From an uncultured Eubacteriales bacterium (GTDB taxonomy: Bacteria > Bacillota > Clostridia > Oscillospirales > Acutalibacteraceae), in assembly GCA_934465125.1 (NCBI GenBank), contig CAKSKO010000009.1, forward strand, positions 1 to 13,384: a stretch of 13,384 bases of DNA, in the 5' to 3' direction. Within the stretch, counting starts at the first letter, position 1. The number at the start of each line of letters is the position of its first letter. The position numbers and the translations under genes are program-made. Below are positions 1-6,302 of this stretch, piece after piece. The notes under the pieces are model-generated. The model was given only the letters and a program-made list of their open reading frames with translations, was not told the origin of the DNA and made no database searches.

Positions 1-332
1 GGGGGCGTCTCTGCTTTTGAAAGAAGTTCTAGTTCGGTTACCTCAATTTCAATCGATCCTGTTGGAAGTTCTGGATTTTTTGCGCTTCGTTCTTTGACAA
101 TCCCTTTCGCTGCAATAACATATTCCGCGCGAAGCGAAAATGCTTTCTCGAAAATTTCGCGGTCGGTCGTATCAGAAAATGCAAGCTGGATGATTCCGGA
201 TCGGTCGCGCAGATCTACAAAAATCAATTGTCCCAAATCGCGCTGCCGCTGCACCCATCCGCAGACAACTACTTCCTTGCCAATTTCCTGTTCTGTTAGT
301 GTTCCACAATAATTCGTCCTTTTTAGATGCAT
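1..332 (-). CDS. aspS: Aspartyl-tRNA synthetase, N-terminal part (cut by window edge)
   Basis: AspRS is a cytoplasmic class II synthetase that charges tRNA-Asp with aspartate using ATP. Only the first 110 codons are inside the window. The ATG at 332 opens MHLKRTNYCGTL, and residues 24-44 contain GWVQRQRD followed by LIFVDLRDRSGIIQ. This is the signature of the OB-fold anticodon-binding domain at the start of bacterial AspRS. The class II catalytic core lies beyond position 1. A modest AAGGG ribosome site precedes the ATG. The gene starts 64 bp after the hisS stop on the same strand with no terminator seen between, so the two are probably co-transcribed, the hisS-aspS order common in Firmicutes. 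LysRS and AsnRS share the fold, but the N-terminal wording and the hisS neighbour favour AspRS. Confidence 0.93.
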   Translation of the reverse strand, partial: MHLKRTNYCGTLTEQEIGKEVVVCGWVQRQRDLGQLIFVDLRDRSGIIQLAFSDTTDREIFEKAFSLRAEYVIAAKGIVKERSAKNPELPTGSIEIEVTELELLSKAETP

Positions 333-396
333 AGTAATTCCCTTCTATTTATCCGTCGTTTTATCCCGTTCTATCGCCGCAGGCTGAAAAAAGCAA

Positions 397-1710
397 TTAA
401 GAAATCGAAAACTCTTCTGTCAACCTTTTTTGATCTTCTTCTATGTATAGTGCAAAAAAACCGGCGAAAAAATCTTCACCTAAATCAATCTCTACCTCTT
501 CTCCTGTTTTCATGTTCCGGATTTTTGCTTTTCGATTTTTGATTTCATCATCACCTAAGACCATACTAAATTTCGCCCTTAATTTATCGGCGTATTTCAT
601 CTGTGCCTTTAAGCTGCGTCCGACAATATCATTCTGCGCAATCAGCCCCGCGTTTCTGACATCCCTGACAAGCTCAAATGCCTTCTGTCCTGCGGTATCT
701 CCGAGTGATGCAATATAAAGGTCGCACGATGGGGGAGAAGGCAGTTCTATCTTTTGGATTTCTAGCAACAGCAAAAGCCGTTCCATCCCAAGTCCAAATC
801 CAAGCGATGGCATGCTTTGCCCACCGAGTTCTTTAACGAGGCCATCATACCGTCCGCCTCCACAGATAGTCCCTTGCGCGCCAATTTCATTCGATACAAA
901 TTCAAAAACTGTCTTTGTGTAATAATCAAGGCCCCTCACAATTTTCGGGTTGACGATATAGCCAATTTTCGCGGTATCGAGATATTTTTTCACCGTTTCA
1001 AAATGTTCCTTACATTCCTTACAAAGGAAATCAATCATCACCGGCGCCACAGCCGCAATTTTTTGACATATCGGGCTTTTGCAGTCAAAAATACGCATCG
1101 GATTCTTTTCTAATCGCGCATGACAGGTTTCACACAACTGCGCTTCGTTCTTCTCAAAATATTCCCGAAGCGCCGCTTGAAATTTTTCGCGGCACGCAGG
1201 ACATCCAATCGAATTGATCTGAAGCGATAAATTTCTAACTTGCAGCCGTTCAAACAAAGATGATACCATGCTGATCAGTTCCGCGTCGGCAGCGGGGGAG
1301 GATGTCCCAAAAATCTCAAGCCCAAACTGATGAAATTCCCGCAGCCTTCCGGCCTGCGGTTTCTCATAGCGGTAACAAGAGGAAAAATAATACGTTTTGA
1401 CCGGTAAACCGTCGTTATAGACGCCGTGTTCGAGCATCGCGCGAATTGCACCGGCTGTTCCCTCTGGACGCAATGTGATCGACCGTCCACCCTTATCTTC
1501 AAAGGTATACATTTCTTTTTGGACGACATCTGTTGTCTCTCCGACAGAACGCAAAAACAATTCTGTATGTTCAAATACTGGCGTTCGAATCTCCGAAAAT
1601 CCGTGCGCCGCACTTTCTTTTCTCATCACGTCTTCGATAAACTGCCATTTATAACTGTCTTTCGGGATCACATCCTGCGTTCCCCTGGGAGCCTTTGTTA
1701 AAAGGGCCAT
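397..1710 (-). CDS. hisS: Histidyl-tRNA synthetase
   Basis: HisRS is a homodimeric class II enzyme that attaches histidine to tRNA-His in the cytoplasm. The 437-residue product is a normal family length. Class II motif 2 appears around residues 107-135 (YYFSSCYRYEKPQ then REFHQFGLEIFG). The HisRS-specific RGLDYYTKTVFEF is at about 259-271, and motif 3 (GFGLGMERLLLLL) at about 304-316. The insertion domain carries several Cys pairs (C170/C173, C193/C196, C210/C215, C230/C233), a pattern seen in many Firmicute HisRS and suggestive of metal binding. The C-terminal anticodon-binding domain follows. I chose ATG 1710 because AAGGAGG lies 6-7 nt upstream and MALLTKAPRGTQDVIPKD is the usual start. 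An in-frame ATG at 1761 lacks this support. No T-box motif is seen upstream. Confidence 0.97.
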   Translation of the reverse strand: MALLTKAPRGTQDVIPKDSYKWQFIEDVMRKESAAHGFSEIRTPVFEHTELFLRSVGETTDVVQKEMYTFEDKGGRSITLRPEGTAGAIRAMLEHGVYNDGLPVKTYYFSSCYRYEKPQAGRLREFHQFGLEIFGTSSPAADAELISMVSSLFERLQVRNLSLQINSIGCPACREKFQAALREYFEKNEAQLCETCHARLEKNPMRIFDCKSPICQKIAAVAPVMIDFLCKECKEHFETVKKYLDTAKIGYIVNPKIVRGLDYYTKTVFEFVSNEIGAQGTICGGGRYDGLVKELGGQSMPSLGFGLGMERLLLLLEIQKIELPSPPSCDLYIASLGDTAGQKAFELVRDVRNAGLIAQNDIVGRSLKAQMKYADKLRAKFSMVLGDDEIKNRKAKIRNMKTGEEVEIDLGEDFFAGFFALYIEEDQKRLTEEFSIS

Positions 1711-1738
1711 ACAATTCCTCCTTAGTTTTTGTACATCT

Positions 1739-1755
1739 AAGGCTACTTGAGCCTT
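1739..1755 (-). promoter_or_regulatory. Small hairpin in the hisS leader
   Basis: A perfect 6-bp stem (AAGGCT / AGCCTT) with a 5-nt loop ends about 15 nt before the hisS ribosome site. No T-run follows, so it is not an intrinsic terminator. It could stabilise the 5' end of the hisS message or modulate initiation. No clear hisS promoter is visible between this hairpin and the RNA element upstream, so hisS may depend on readthrough from the promoter near 2085. Confidence 0.35.
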
Positions 1756-1770
1756 TATCACCAGTAAAAA

Positions 1771-2076
1771 ATATTTTTTATTCTCCGCACATTGTTCTAT
1801 CTTCTCTAAGAATCAAAGCTTTATGCTTTCCGCTTCGCGCGTGAAGCTATGATACTACACCTGCGGTGGGCAATCCAAGCTATGCTCCCGTCCGCTTGCC
1901 AAACCAGACGGATGCAGGTATGCTAAAACGCTCGCGTTACAGCCTCTCTGACGATATGATATCATGATTGGTCTGTAAAGTGGTCCCGCTTCTGGTATTC
2001 GACCCTTGGGATCAAATGTTTCATGGTTCAATGTTCTCCGGAATAGCCCAAACCTTCGATTTAGCTTCCATTACGT
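1771..2076 (-). ncRNA. Probable structured non-coding RNA or long leader upstream of hisS
   Basis: This gene-free stretch reads, on the minus strand, as a likely structured transcript starting a few nt after a TATAAT box. Its ends pair: TATTC (2045-2041) with GAATA (1783-1779), CG with CG, and CATTG (2033-2029) with CAATG (1794-1790), giving 12 bp closing about 267 nt. Inside are an ATGATA/TATCAT helix (1965-1960 with 1854-1849), a 9-bp hairpin with one mismatch (1943-1922), an ACCTGC/GCAGGT helix (1919-1914 with 1864-1859) enclosing CCGTC/GACGG, and small 3' hairpins. A T-rich stretch follows. A 6S-type RNA is one candidate, because B. subtilis encodes a 6S RNA near aspS. However, the branched fold found by eye is not the classic 6S rod. 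T-box core motifs are absent. The family is unassigned. Confidence 0.45.
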
Positions 2077-2082
2077 AAGGTT

Positions 2083-2111
2083 ATTATACCACAAAAATAC
2101 CCGTCCCGCAA
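2083..2111 (-). promoter_or_regulatory. Promoter for the RNA/hisS unit
   Basis: A perfect -10 TATAAT (2083-2088) lies 17 bp from a weak -35 TTGCGG (2106-2111). The -35 falls inside the terminator hairpin of the upstream mgsA unit, so terminator and promoter are overlaid. Transcription would begin near 2076. AACCTT and AAGGTT (2077-2082 and 2051-2056) can form a 6-bp hairpin at the very start of the transcript. Confidence 0.5.
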
Positions 2112-2122
2112 AAAGGGACGGG
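2093..2122 (-). terminator. Rho-independent terminator of the minD-mgsA unit
   Basis: A perfect 8-bp GC-rich stem (CCCGTCCC / GGGACGGG) encloses a 7-nt loop and is followed on the minus strand by TATTTTTG. It lies about 130 nt downstream of the mgsA stop. The 2123-2254 stretch between the two shows no supported gene. Confidence 0.82.
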
Positions 2123-2254
2123 TTGCCTGACTTTGTAAGCAAAACAGAAAGCTAGCTAGGCTCATTTTTAATAGGACTCCCTTTTCTTTTTGGGAAAGGA
2201 ACCGGCTTGCCCAGTTTAAAAGATAAGCATGCTTTTTGTCTTCTACGAGCGTGT

Positions 2255-2659
2255 TTACCCCTTCGGATTTAAGATATTCCTCCAATCGAGATCTCCTCGT
2301 TCGAGCCCGTGGATCAATACCTCGCCTGTCGCCATATTCGTTGCAACAGGAATACTGTGCATATCGCAAAGCCGTAGTAAATTGATATCATTCGGTTCAT
2401 GCGGTTTCGGATCGAGCGGATCACGGAAAAATAACAGCATATCGATCTCGTTGCAGGCAATTCTTGCTGCAATCTGCTGATCCCCGCCCTGCGAACCACA
2501 TAAAAACTTTTGAATCTGGAGTCCTGTCGCTTCCGATACCATTTTTCCAGTTGTCCCGGTAGCCGAAAGAGAGTGTCTGCTCAATATCCCACAGTATGCA
2601 ATACAAAACTGCACCATTAACTCTTTTTTTGCGTCGTGCGCAATTAAGGCTATGTTCAT
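2255..2659 (-). CDS. mgsA: Methylglyoxal synthase
   Basis: MgsA converts dihydroxyacetone phosphate to methylglyoxal and phosphate in the cytoplasm, a bypass of lower glycolysis when sugar phosphates accumulate. The 134-residue product begins [15 protein letters not shown] and carries ATGTTG at 33-38, GGDQQI at 58-63 with the catalytic aspartate (Asp60, equivalent to E. coli Asp71), FFRDPLD, and PHEP with the conserved His87. ATG 2659 is chosen because GGAGGG lies 6-7 nt upstream. An ATG six codons earlier would put that site inside the gene. It follows minD by 44 bp and ends at the 2093-2122 terminator. Oddity: the loop usually reading SGPxGGD reads CGSQGGD here (Cys54 to Asp60), and the following GA is AA. 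Family assignment is firm, but the substrate-loop change is unusual. Confidence 0.96.
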   Translation of the reverse strand: MNIALIAHDAKKELMVQFCIAYCGILSRHSLSATGTTGKMVSEATGLQIQKFLCGSQGGDQQIAARIACNEIDMLLFFRDPLDPKPHEPNDINLLRLCDMHSIPVATNMATGEVLIHGLERGDLDWRNILNPKG

Positions 2660-2703
2660 CAAAATCCCTCCATTCATTCAGTTTCCTCTTTATGTAAACG
2701 CTG

Positions 2704-3450
2704 CTATATTTTTTTCAAAGAGGGCAGCGGGACTCTTCTTCCTTCCATTCTGGCAGCCAATCGCTCAAACGCCTTCATCGCCGGATCGTTTCTGTCTGGC
2801 ACTTTTCCTCTAACGAGCGACGCAACCATTTCACAATCTTCTGGGATAACCGCCAACAACTGTACACCTGTCTCGTCGATCACTTGGTCGAGATCATCGT
2901 AAAGCCGGGTCCTCTGGAACGTCTTCTGATCAAACCGGTTGATCACCAGCCGCATCTGTTCAATCTCTTGATTTGTTAAAAGAGAGCGAACTTTTTGAAT
3001 ATCCATCAGACTGATCGGGTTCGGGTTCGACACAAGAAGCGCGCGACTGGCACAGCAGACAGATGCCTGAAAACCGTTCCCGATCCCCGCGGGGCAGTCG
3101 AGCAAAATATGATCATAGTACTCCGACAGCACAGAAACAAGCTGTTTCATCACAGATGGACTCAGCTCATCTTGAATCTGCCGCGGAGCCGGAAGCAGAT
3201 AAAGACCTTGAAACTGCCCACATCGGTAAATCGCTTTCATAATCGAGCAATCTCCGCTGACGACATCCGCGATATCGTAAACCAATTCTTGACTTACGCC
3301 TAGCATATAATCAAGACTTCCTAATCCCGCGTCGATATCGATCAGCAAGACACGTCTTCCTCTATTCGCAAGTGCCATCCCCAAACAAGATGTCACTGTC
3401 GATTTTCCAACTCCTCCTTTTCCGGAGGTGATCACTGTTACTGTTCCCAT
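2704..3450 (-). CDS. minD: Septum-site determining ATPase MinD
   Basis: MinD is a ParA/SIMIBI-family ATPase that dimerises with ATP on the membrane and recruits partners to keep the Z ring away from wrong sites. The 248-residue product has the deviant Walker A SGKGGVGKST (residues 9-18, signature Lys11 and Lys16), VLLIDIDAGLGSLDYMLG, and HILLDCPAGIGNG, the form typical of MinD rather than plasmid ParA or flagellar FlhG. It is short for MinD (about 265-270 is usual). It stops at PLPSLKKI, just where the linker to the amphipathic membrane-targeting helix would begin. Neither minC nor minE adjoins it. A GAGGT ribosome site precedes ATG 3450, with a promoter at 3471-3499 and mgsA 44 bp downstream. 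A run of seven A residues lies just before the stop. A MinD-like orphan ATPase is the alternative. Confidence 0.88.
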   Translation of the reverse strand: MGTVTVITSGKGGVGKSTVTSCLGMALANRGRRVLLIDIDAGLGSLDYMLGVSQELVYDIADVVSGDCSIMKAIYRCGQFQGLYLLPAPRQIQDELSPSVMKQLVSVLSEYYDHILLDCPAGIGNGFQASVCCASRALLVSNPNPISLMDIQKVRSLLTNQEIEQMRLVINRFDQKTFQRTRLYDDLDQVIDETGVQLLAVIPEDCEMVASLVRGKVPDRNDPAMKAFERLAARMEGRRVPLPSLKKI

Positions 3451-3470
3451 GGTTTTTACCTCTGTGTATC

Positions 3471-3499
3471 ATATTATCACAATAATTCATTCTAGTCAA
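3471..3499 (-). promoter_or_regulatory. Promoter of minD-mgsA
   Basis: The -35 TTGACT (3494-3499) matches consensus at five of six bases. Seventeen bp downstream is TAATAT (3471-3476). Overlapping GATAAT and TATGAT hexamers at 15 and 20 bp are other possible -10 boxes. With the terminator hairpins at 3586-3644 just upstream, minD-mgsA looks like a unit separate from mreCD-mrdA. Confidence 0.62.
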
Positions 3500-3585
3500 A
3501 GCGTTTTTTTGTAGAAAATTCGATTTTTAGCAAAATTTTTCTTTTGTTCATATTTTATTGTGCAAATTTATTAAAAGGTTCCTGA

Positions 3586-3644
3586 AAGAAAAAAGATTTT
3601 ATCTTTGTTTCAATTGCGTTACCTGAAAAAAGTAGTTTTCTACT
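3586..3644 (-). terminator. Tandem weak terminators after mrdA
   Basis: The first hairpin, AGTAG-AAAA-CTACT (3631-3644), overlaps the mrdA stop codon and is followed by six T residues on the minus strand. A second, AAAGAT-AAA-ATCTTT (3592-3606), is also followed by a T-rich run. Both stems are short and AT-rich, so termination may be leaky. Confidence 0.55.
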
Positions 3645-5709
3645 GTTGTGTTGTACTTGCCTGCGAGATATCAATATTAGTAGGCGGGATATCTTCGATC
3701 CCTTTTTGATAAAAATAGGCGTCCAAAACATCGCGTGCGATATTTTTTGACCATACTCCTTGTTTCCCGTGTTCAATGACAACAGAAATCGCAATCTCTG
3801 GATTCTCATACGGCGCATAACAGATAAACGTCGTATGGTCTGATTTGTTAATCCCTGTTTCTGCGGTTCCGGTCTTCGCAGCAATCGCAACGCCATAAGA
3901 GCTGAATTCCGTCGCGGTCCCGTTTGTTACAACCTGACGCATCCCTTCTCTTACAATATCGAGGTTTTCTTCCGATACTCCAACTTTTTCAAGAAGCTCC
4001 GGATTCTCTGGATCATTCTGCATTATGATATTTTTTCTCGTATAATCTGTGATCTTCCGAATAATGTGTGTGCGGTATCGGTTGCCTCCATTCGCAATAA
4101 TTCCTGTATATGTTGCAAGCTGTAGCGGAGTAAACATATTATCCGACTGCCCGATCGCAGCTTGCGAAGTGTTTCCGTCATACCAGACAGATCCCATCGA
4201 TTTGCTGAACTCGGGACCTGCTAAAACTCCCTTGCTCTCATATACTTCAACGCCTGTTAAAATTCCAAGCCCAAACCGTTTTGCATAAAGGTCTAAACTC
4301 TCAATCCCAAGTCGACGTCCTGTTTCGGCGAAGAACACGTTGCAGGATTTTGCTAAAGCTGTTCTGACTGGGATACCTCCATGAACGCCCATACACCGGA
4401 TATAAAACCCGGAATCCTCGTAGTAGTCGTACCTCCCATTACAGTAGATCGTATCGTTCTGGCTGATTGCAGATTCCTGCAGCGCAGCACATGCGACAAC
4501 CGGTTTATATATGGAGCCTGGCGTAAATGCGCCGTTGAACGCGCGGTTGACAAGAGGGGTATTGACTTCATCGGTTACAATCTGATTATAATAATCGTTA
4601 TCTTCTACATATTTTGTCAAATCATAGCTGGGATACGTCGCAGCTGCCAAAACCGAGAAATCTTTTACATTTAGCACTACTACAGACCCTGATTTACAAT
4701 CACTTGCAACTGATTTTGCACCTTCTACATTTTTTTGCAACGATTTGTTCGCTACCTGTTGGAGCTTTGCGTCGATTGTCAGATAAACGGTATCTCCCGG
4801 CGACGCGTTTTTTGTTTCCACAACATTGATTACTGATCCGCCAGCCGTCGCCTCAACCATCTTGCTGCCACCTTCTCCGCGCAGATATTTTTCCATCGCG
4901 GCCTCAATTCCGCTCTTTCCAATTGTGTCGTCTAGGCGGTAGGTCTCCTTTAATTCGTCGTATTCTTCCTGCGTTAATTTTCCTACCGTCCCAACAATAT
5001 GAGGCGCAACTGTCCCGTTGACATACTTTCGAATCGTTGAAGTCCTGATATCGACGCCGGGCATCATATGTGCACGCTCAGATACAATCGCGACTGTTTC
5101 ACTGCTAATACCATCTGCAAACGTATATGGCGCCGTCATTGACTGCTCAAATCCGCTTTTTGTCATGTTATACCGAACGCTACACAGTTTTCTGACCTCT
5201 TCGTCAGACTGTGCTGTAATCTTGTAATTCTCTACCATATGGTTAATACAGTTCTGAGCGGTAGCGTAGCTGTTAAGCTTCAATACTTTTTTAAGTTCCG
5301 CTACTTCCTTGTCTTTTTCCGGCATAAATTCAAATTGCCCTTCGGCCGTCAAAAAGATAGGGAGAATGTCGATCCATTTTTCGTCCTTTTGTTCCATTAA
5401 TGAAATGAGTTCTAAAATAATCTCGTTTTCCGTTCCTTCCTTTAGATAAATACGGTCAAACACAATTTTGAACCCAGTAAAATTCACCGCAAGGTCAACG
5501 CCATTTACATCTAAAATTTCTCCTCGTTTGGCTTCTGTCTGCATCGTGTAGGTATTGCTCGTATTTGCTCGTTCTAAAAAGGCAGCCCCGTTTATAATCT
5601 GCCAGTCAACAAGCCGTAAGCTATAGATCACAAGAGCAACCACAATAAATATGAGTTCTAGCACCCACCGTTTTGTTACTCGTTTTTCCTCTTCGATTTG
5701 GGACGCCAC
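3640..5709 (-). CDS. mrdA: Penicillin-binding protein 2, elongation transpeptidase
   Basis: This class B PBP cross-links lateral-wall peptidoglycan, anchored in the cytoplasmic membrane with its catalytic domain outside, and works with the MreBCD complex and a RodA-type polymerase. The 689-residue product has a cytoplasmic charged N-terminus, one membrane segment at about 16-32, a PBP dimerisation region, then the transpeptidase domain. The active-site motifs are SIYK (Ser399, Lys402) after FTPG, SCN (455-457), and KTGTAE (612-617). Many PBP2 proteins have STFK, so SIYK is a mild variant. The start is uncertain: GTG 5709 has no well-spaced ribosome site, while two nearby ATGs (5743 and 5756) are out of frame. 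It follows mreD by 80 bp and ends in terminator hairpins. No rodA adjoins it. Confidence 0.92.
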   Translation of the reverse strand: MASQIEEEKRVTKRWVLELIFIVVALVIYSLRLVDWQIINGAAFLERANTSNTYTMQTEAKRGEILDVNGVDLAVNFTGFKIVFDRIYLKEGTENEIILELISLMEQKDEKWIDILPIFLTAEGQFEFMPEKDKEVAELKKVLKLNSYATAQNCINHMVENYKITAQSDEEVRKLCSVRYNMTKSGFEQSMTAPYTFADGISSETVAIVSERAHMMPGVDIRTSTIRKYVNGTVAPHIVGTVGKLTQEEYDELKETYRLDDTIGKSGIEAAMEKYLRGEGGSKMVEATAGGSVINVVETKNASPGDTVYLTIDAKLQQVANKSLQKNVEGAKSVASDCKSGSVVVLNVKDFSVLAAATYPSYDLTKYVEDNDYYNQIVTDEVNTPLVNRAFNGAFTPGSIYKPVVACAALQESAISQNDTIYCNGRYDYYEDSGFYIRCMGVHGGIPVRTALAKSCNVFFAETGRRLGIESLDLYAKRFGLGILTGVEVYESKGVLAGPEFSKSMGSVWYDGNTSQAAIGQSDNMFTPLQLATYTGIIANGGNRYRTHIIRKITDYTRKNIIMQNDPENPELLEKVGVSEENLDIVREGMRQVVTNGTATEFSSYGVAIAAKTGTAETGINKSDHTTFICYAPYENPEIAISVVIEHGKQGVWSKNIARDVLDAYFYQKGIEDIPPTNIDISQASTTQQ

Positions 5710-5789
5710 CTTTCTTCGATTCTGACCGATCGTCTTTTTGCATAACCCCCCGCCATTTGCGCGGTTTCTTTGTTATTTCCCAGGAAATT

Positions 5790-6302
5790 TTACTCTCTTA
5801 CCCGAATTCCCAGCGCAAGCGCTTTGTTAAAGAAATAAAAGATAGGGCAAAGTGCTAAGGTATACACCATCCTAGAAAGATAATGGTTTACAAACACAAA
5901 CGCTGCTTCGTCATACTGTTTAAGCAGCACTGTCAATAGAAACGACAATCCATATATTACAATAACTGTACTCGCTGTCATTAGCAGAGTAGTAATGAGG
6001 TTCGTCTTAAGAAAATTTACCGCCAGTAGACCGAGAAAATATCCGATCGCTGTGTATAGAATCGCGTAGACTCCAATGACATCCCATAAGCTGACGTCGA
6101 GTAAAATCCCGATCAATAGGCCAAACCATAAGCCCGTCATTTCATCTTCAAACAGCGCGATACTTACTAAAATTGGAAGCAAAAGAACTGGCCTTCCTCC
6201 CAGCACCTCTGGAAGAAGGCCCGGAGTCTGCTGCACGATAAAAAATACAATAATTTCGATCAAATAAGCCAGACATCGTAGATGTCGGTACCGGTTTTCC
6301 AT
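5790..6302 (-). CDS. mreD: Rod shape-determining membrane protein MreD
   Basis: MreD is a polytopic membrane component of the elongation complex that associates with MreC. The 170-residue product is nearly all hydrophobic, with about five membrane segments, starting at about residues 10-24, then two close segments around 36-72. GLWFGLLIGILLDVSLWD is the conserved MreD core. The basic end GIRVRE suggests a cytoplasmic tail. Its ATG at 6302 immediately follows the mreC stop with no gap, and the ribosome site (GGAGGGAG) lies inside the last codons of mreC, so translation of the two is probably coupled. Sequence conservation in MreD is low. The call rests on length, topology and its place between mreC and mrdA. 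Confidence 0.93.
   Translation of the reverse strand: MENRYRHLRCLAYLIEIIVFFIVQQTPGLLPEVLGGRPVLLLPILVSIALFEDEMTGLWFGLLIGILLDVSLWDVIGVYAILYTAIGYFLGLLAVNFLKTNLITTLLMTASTVIVIYGLSFLLTVLLKQYDEAAFVFVNHYLSRMVYTLALCPIFYFFNKALALGIRVRE

Noticed and set aside
1974..1990. T-box-like TGGTCCCGC on the plus strand
   Set aside because: No gene lies downstream on that strand, and the context runs into the end of a minus-strand unit, so it is probably chance.
1711..2076. T-box riboswitch controlling hisS
   Set aside because: The minus strand lacks the UGGNACC antitermination core and a terminator just before hisS. An AGAGAG next to a hairpin is the only Stem I-like feature.
2061..2369. 102-codon minus-strand frame overlapping the mgsA end
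   Set aside because: It begins inside mgsA in another frame, runs through the strong terminator, and has no ribosome site or recognisable motif.
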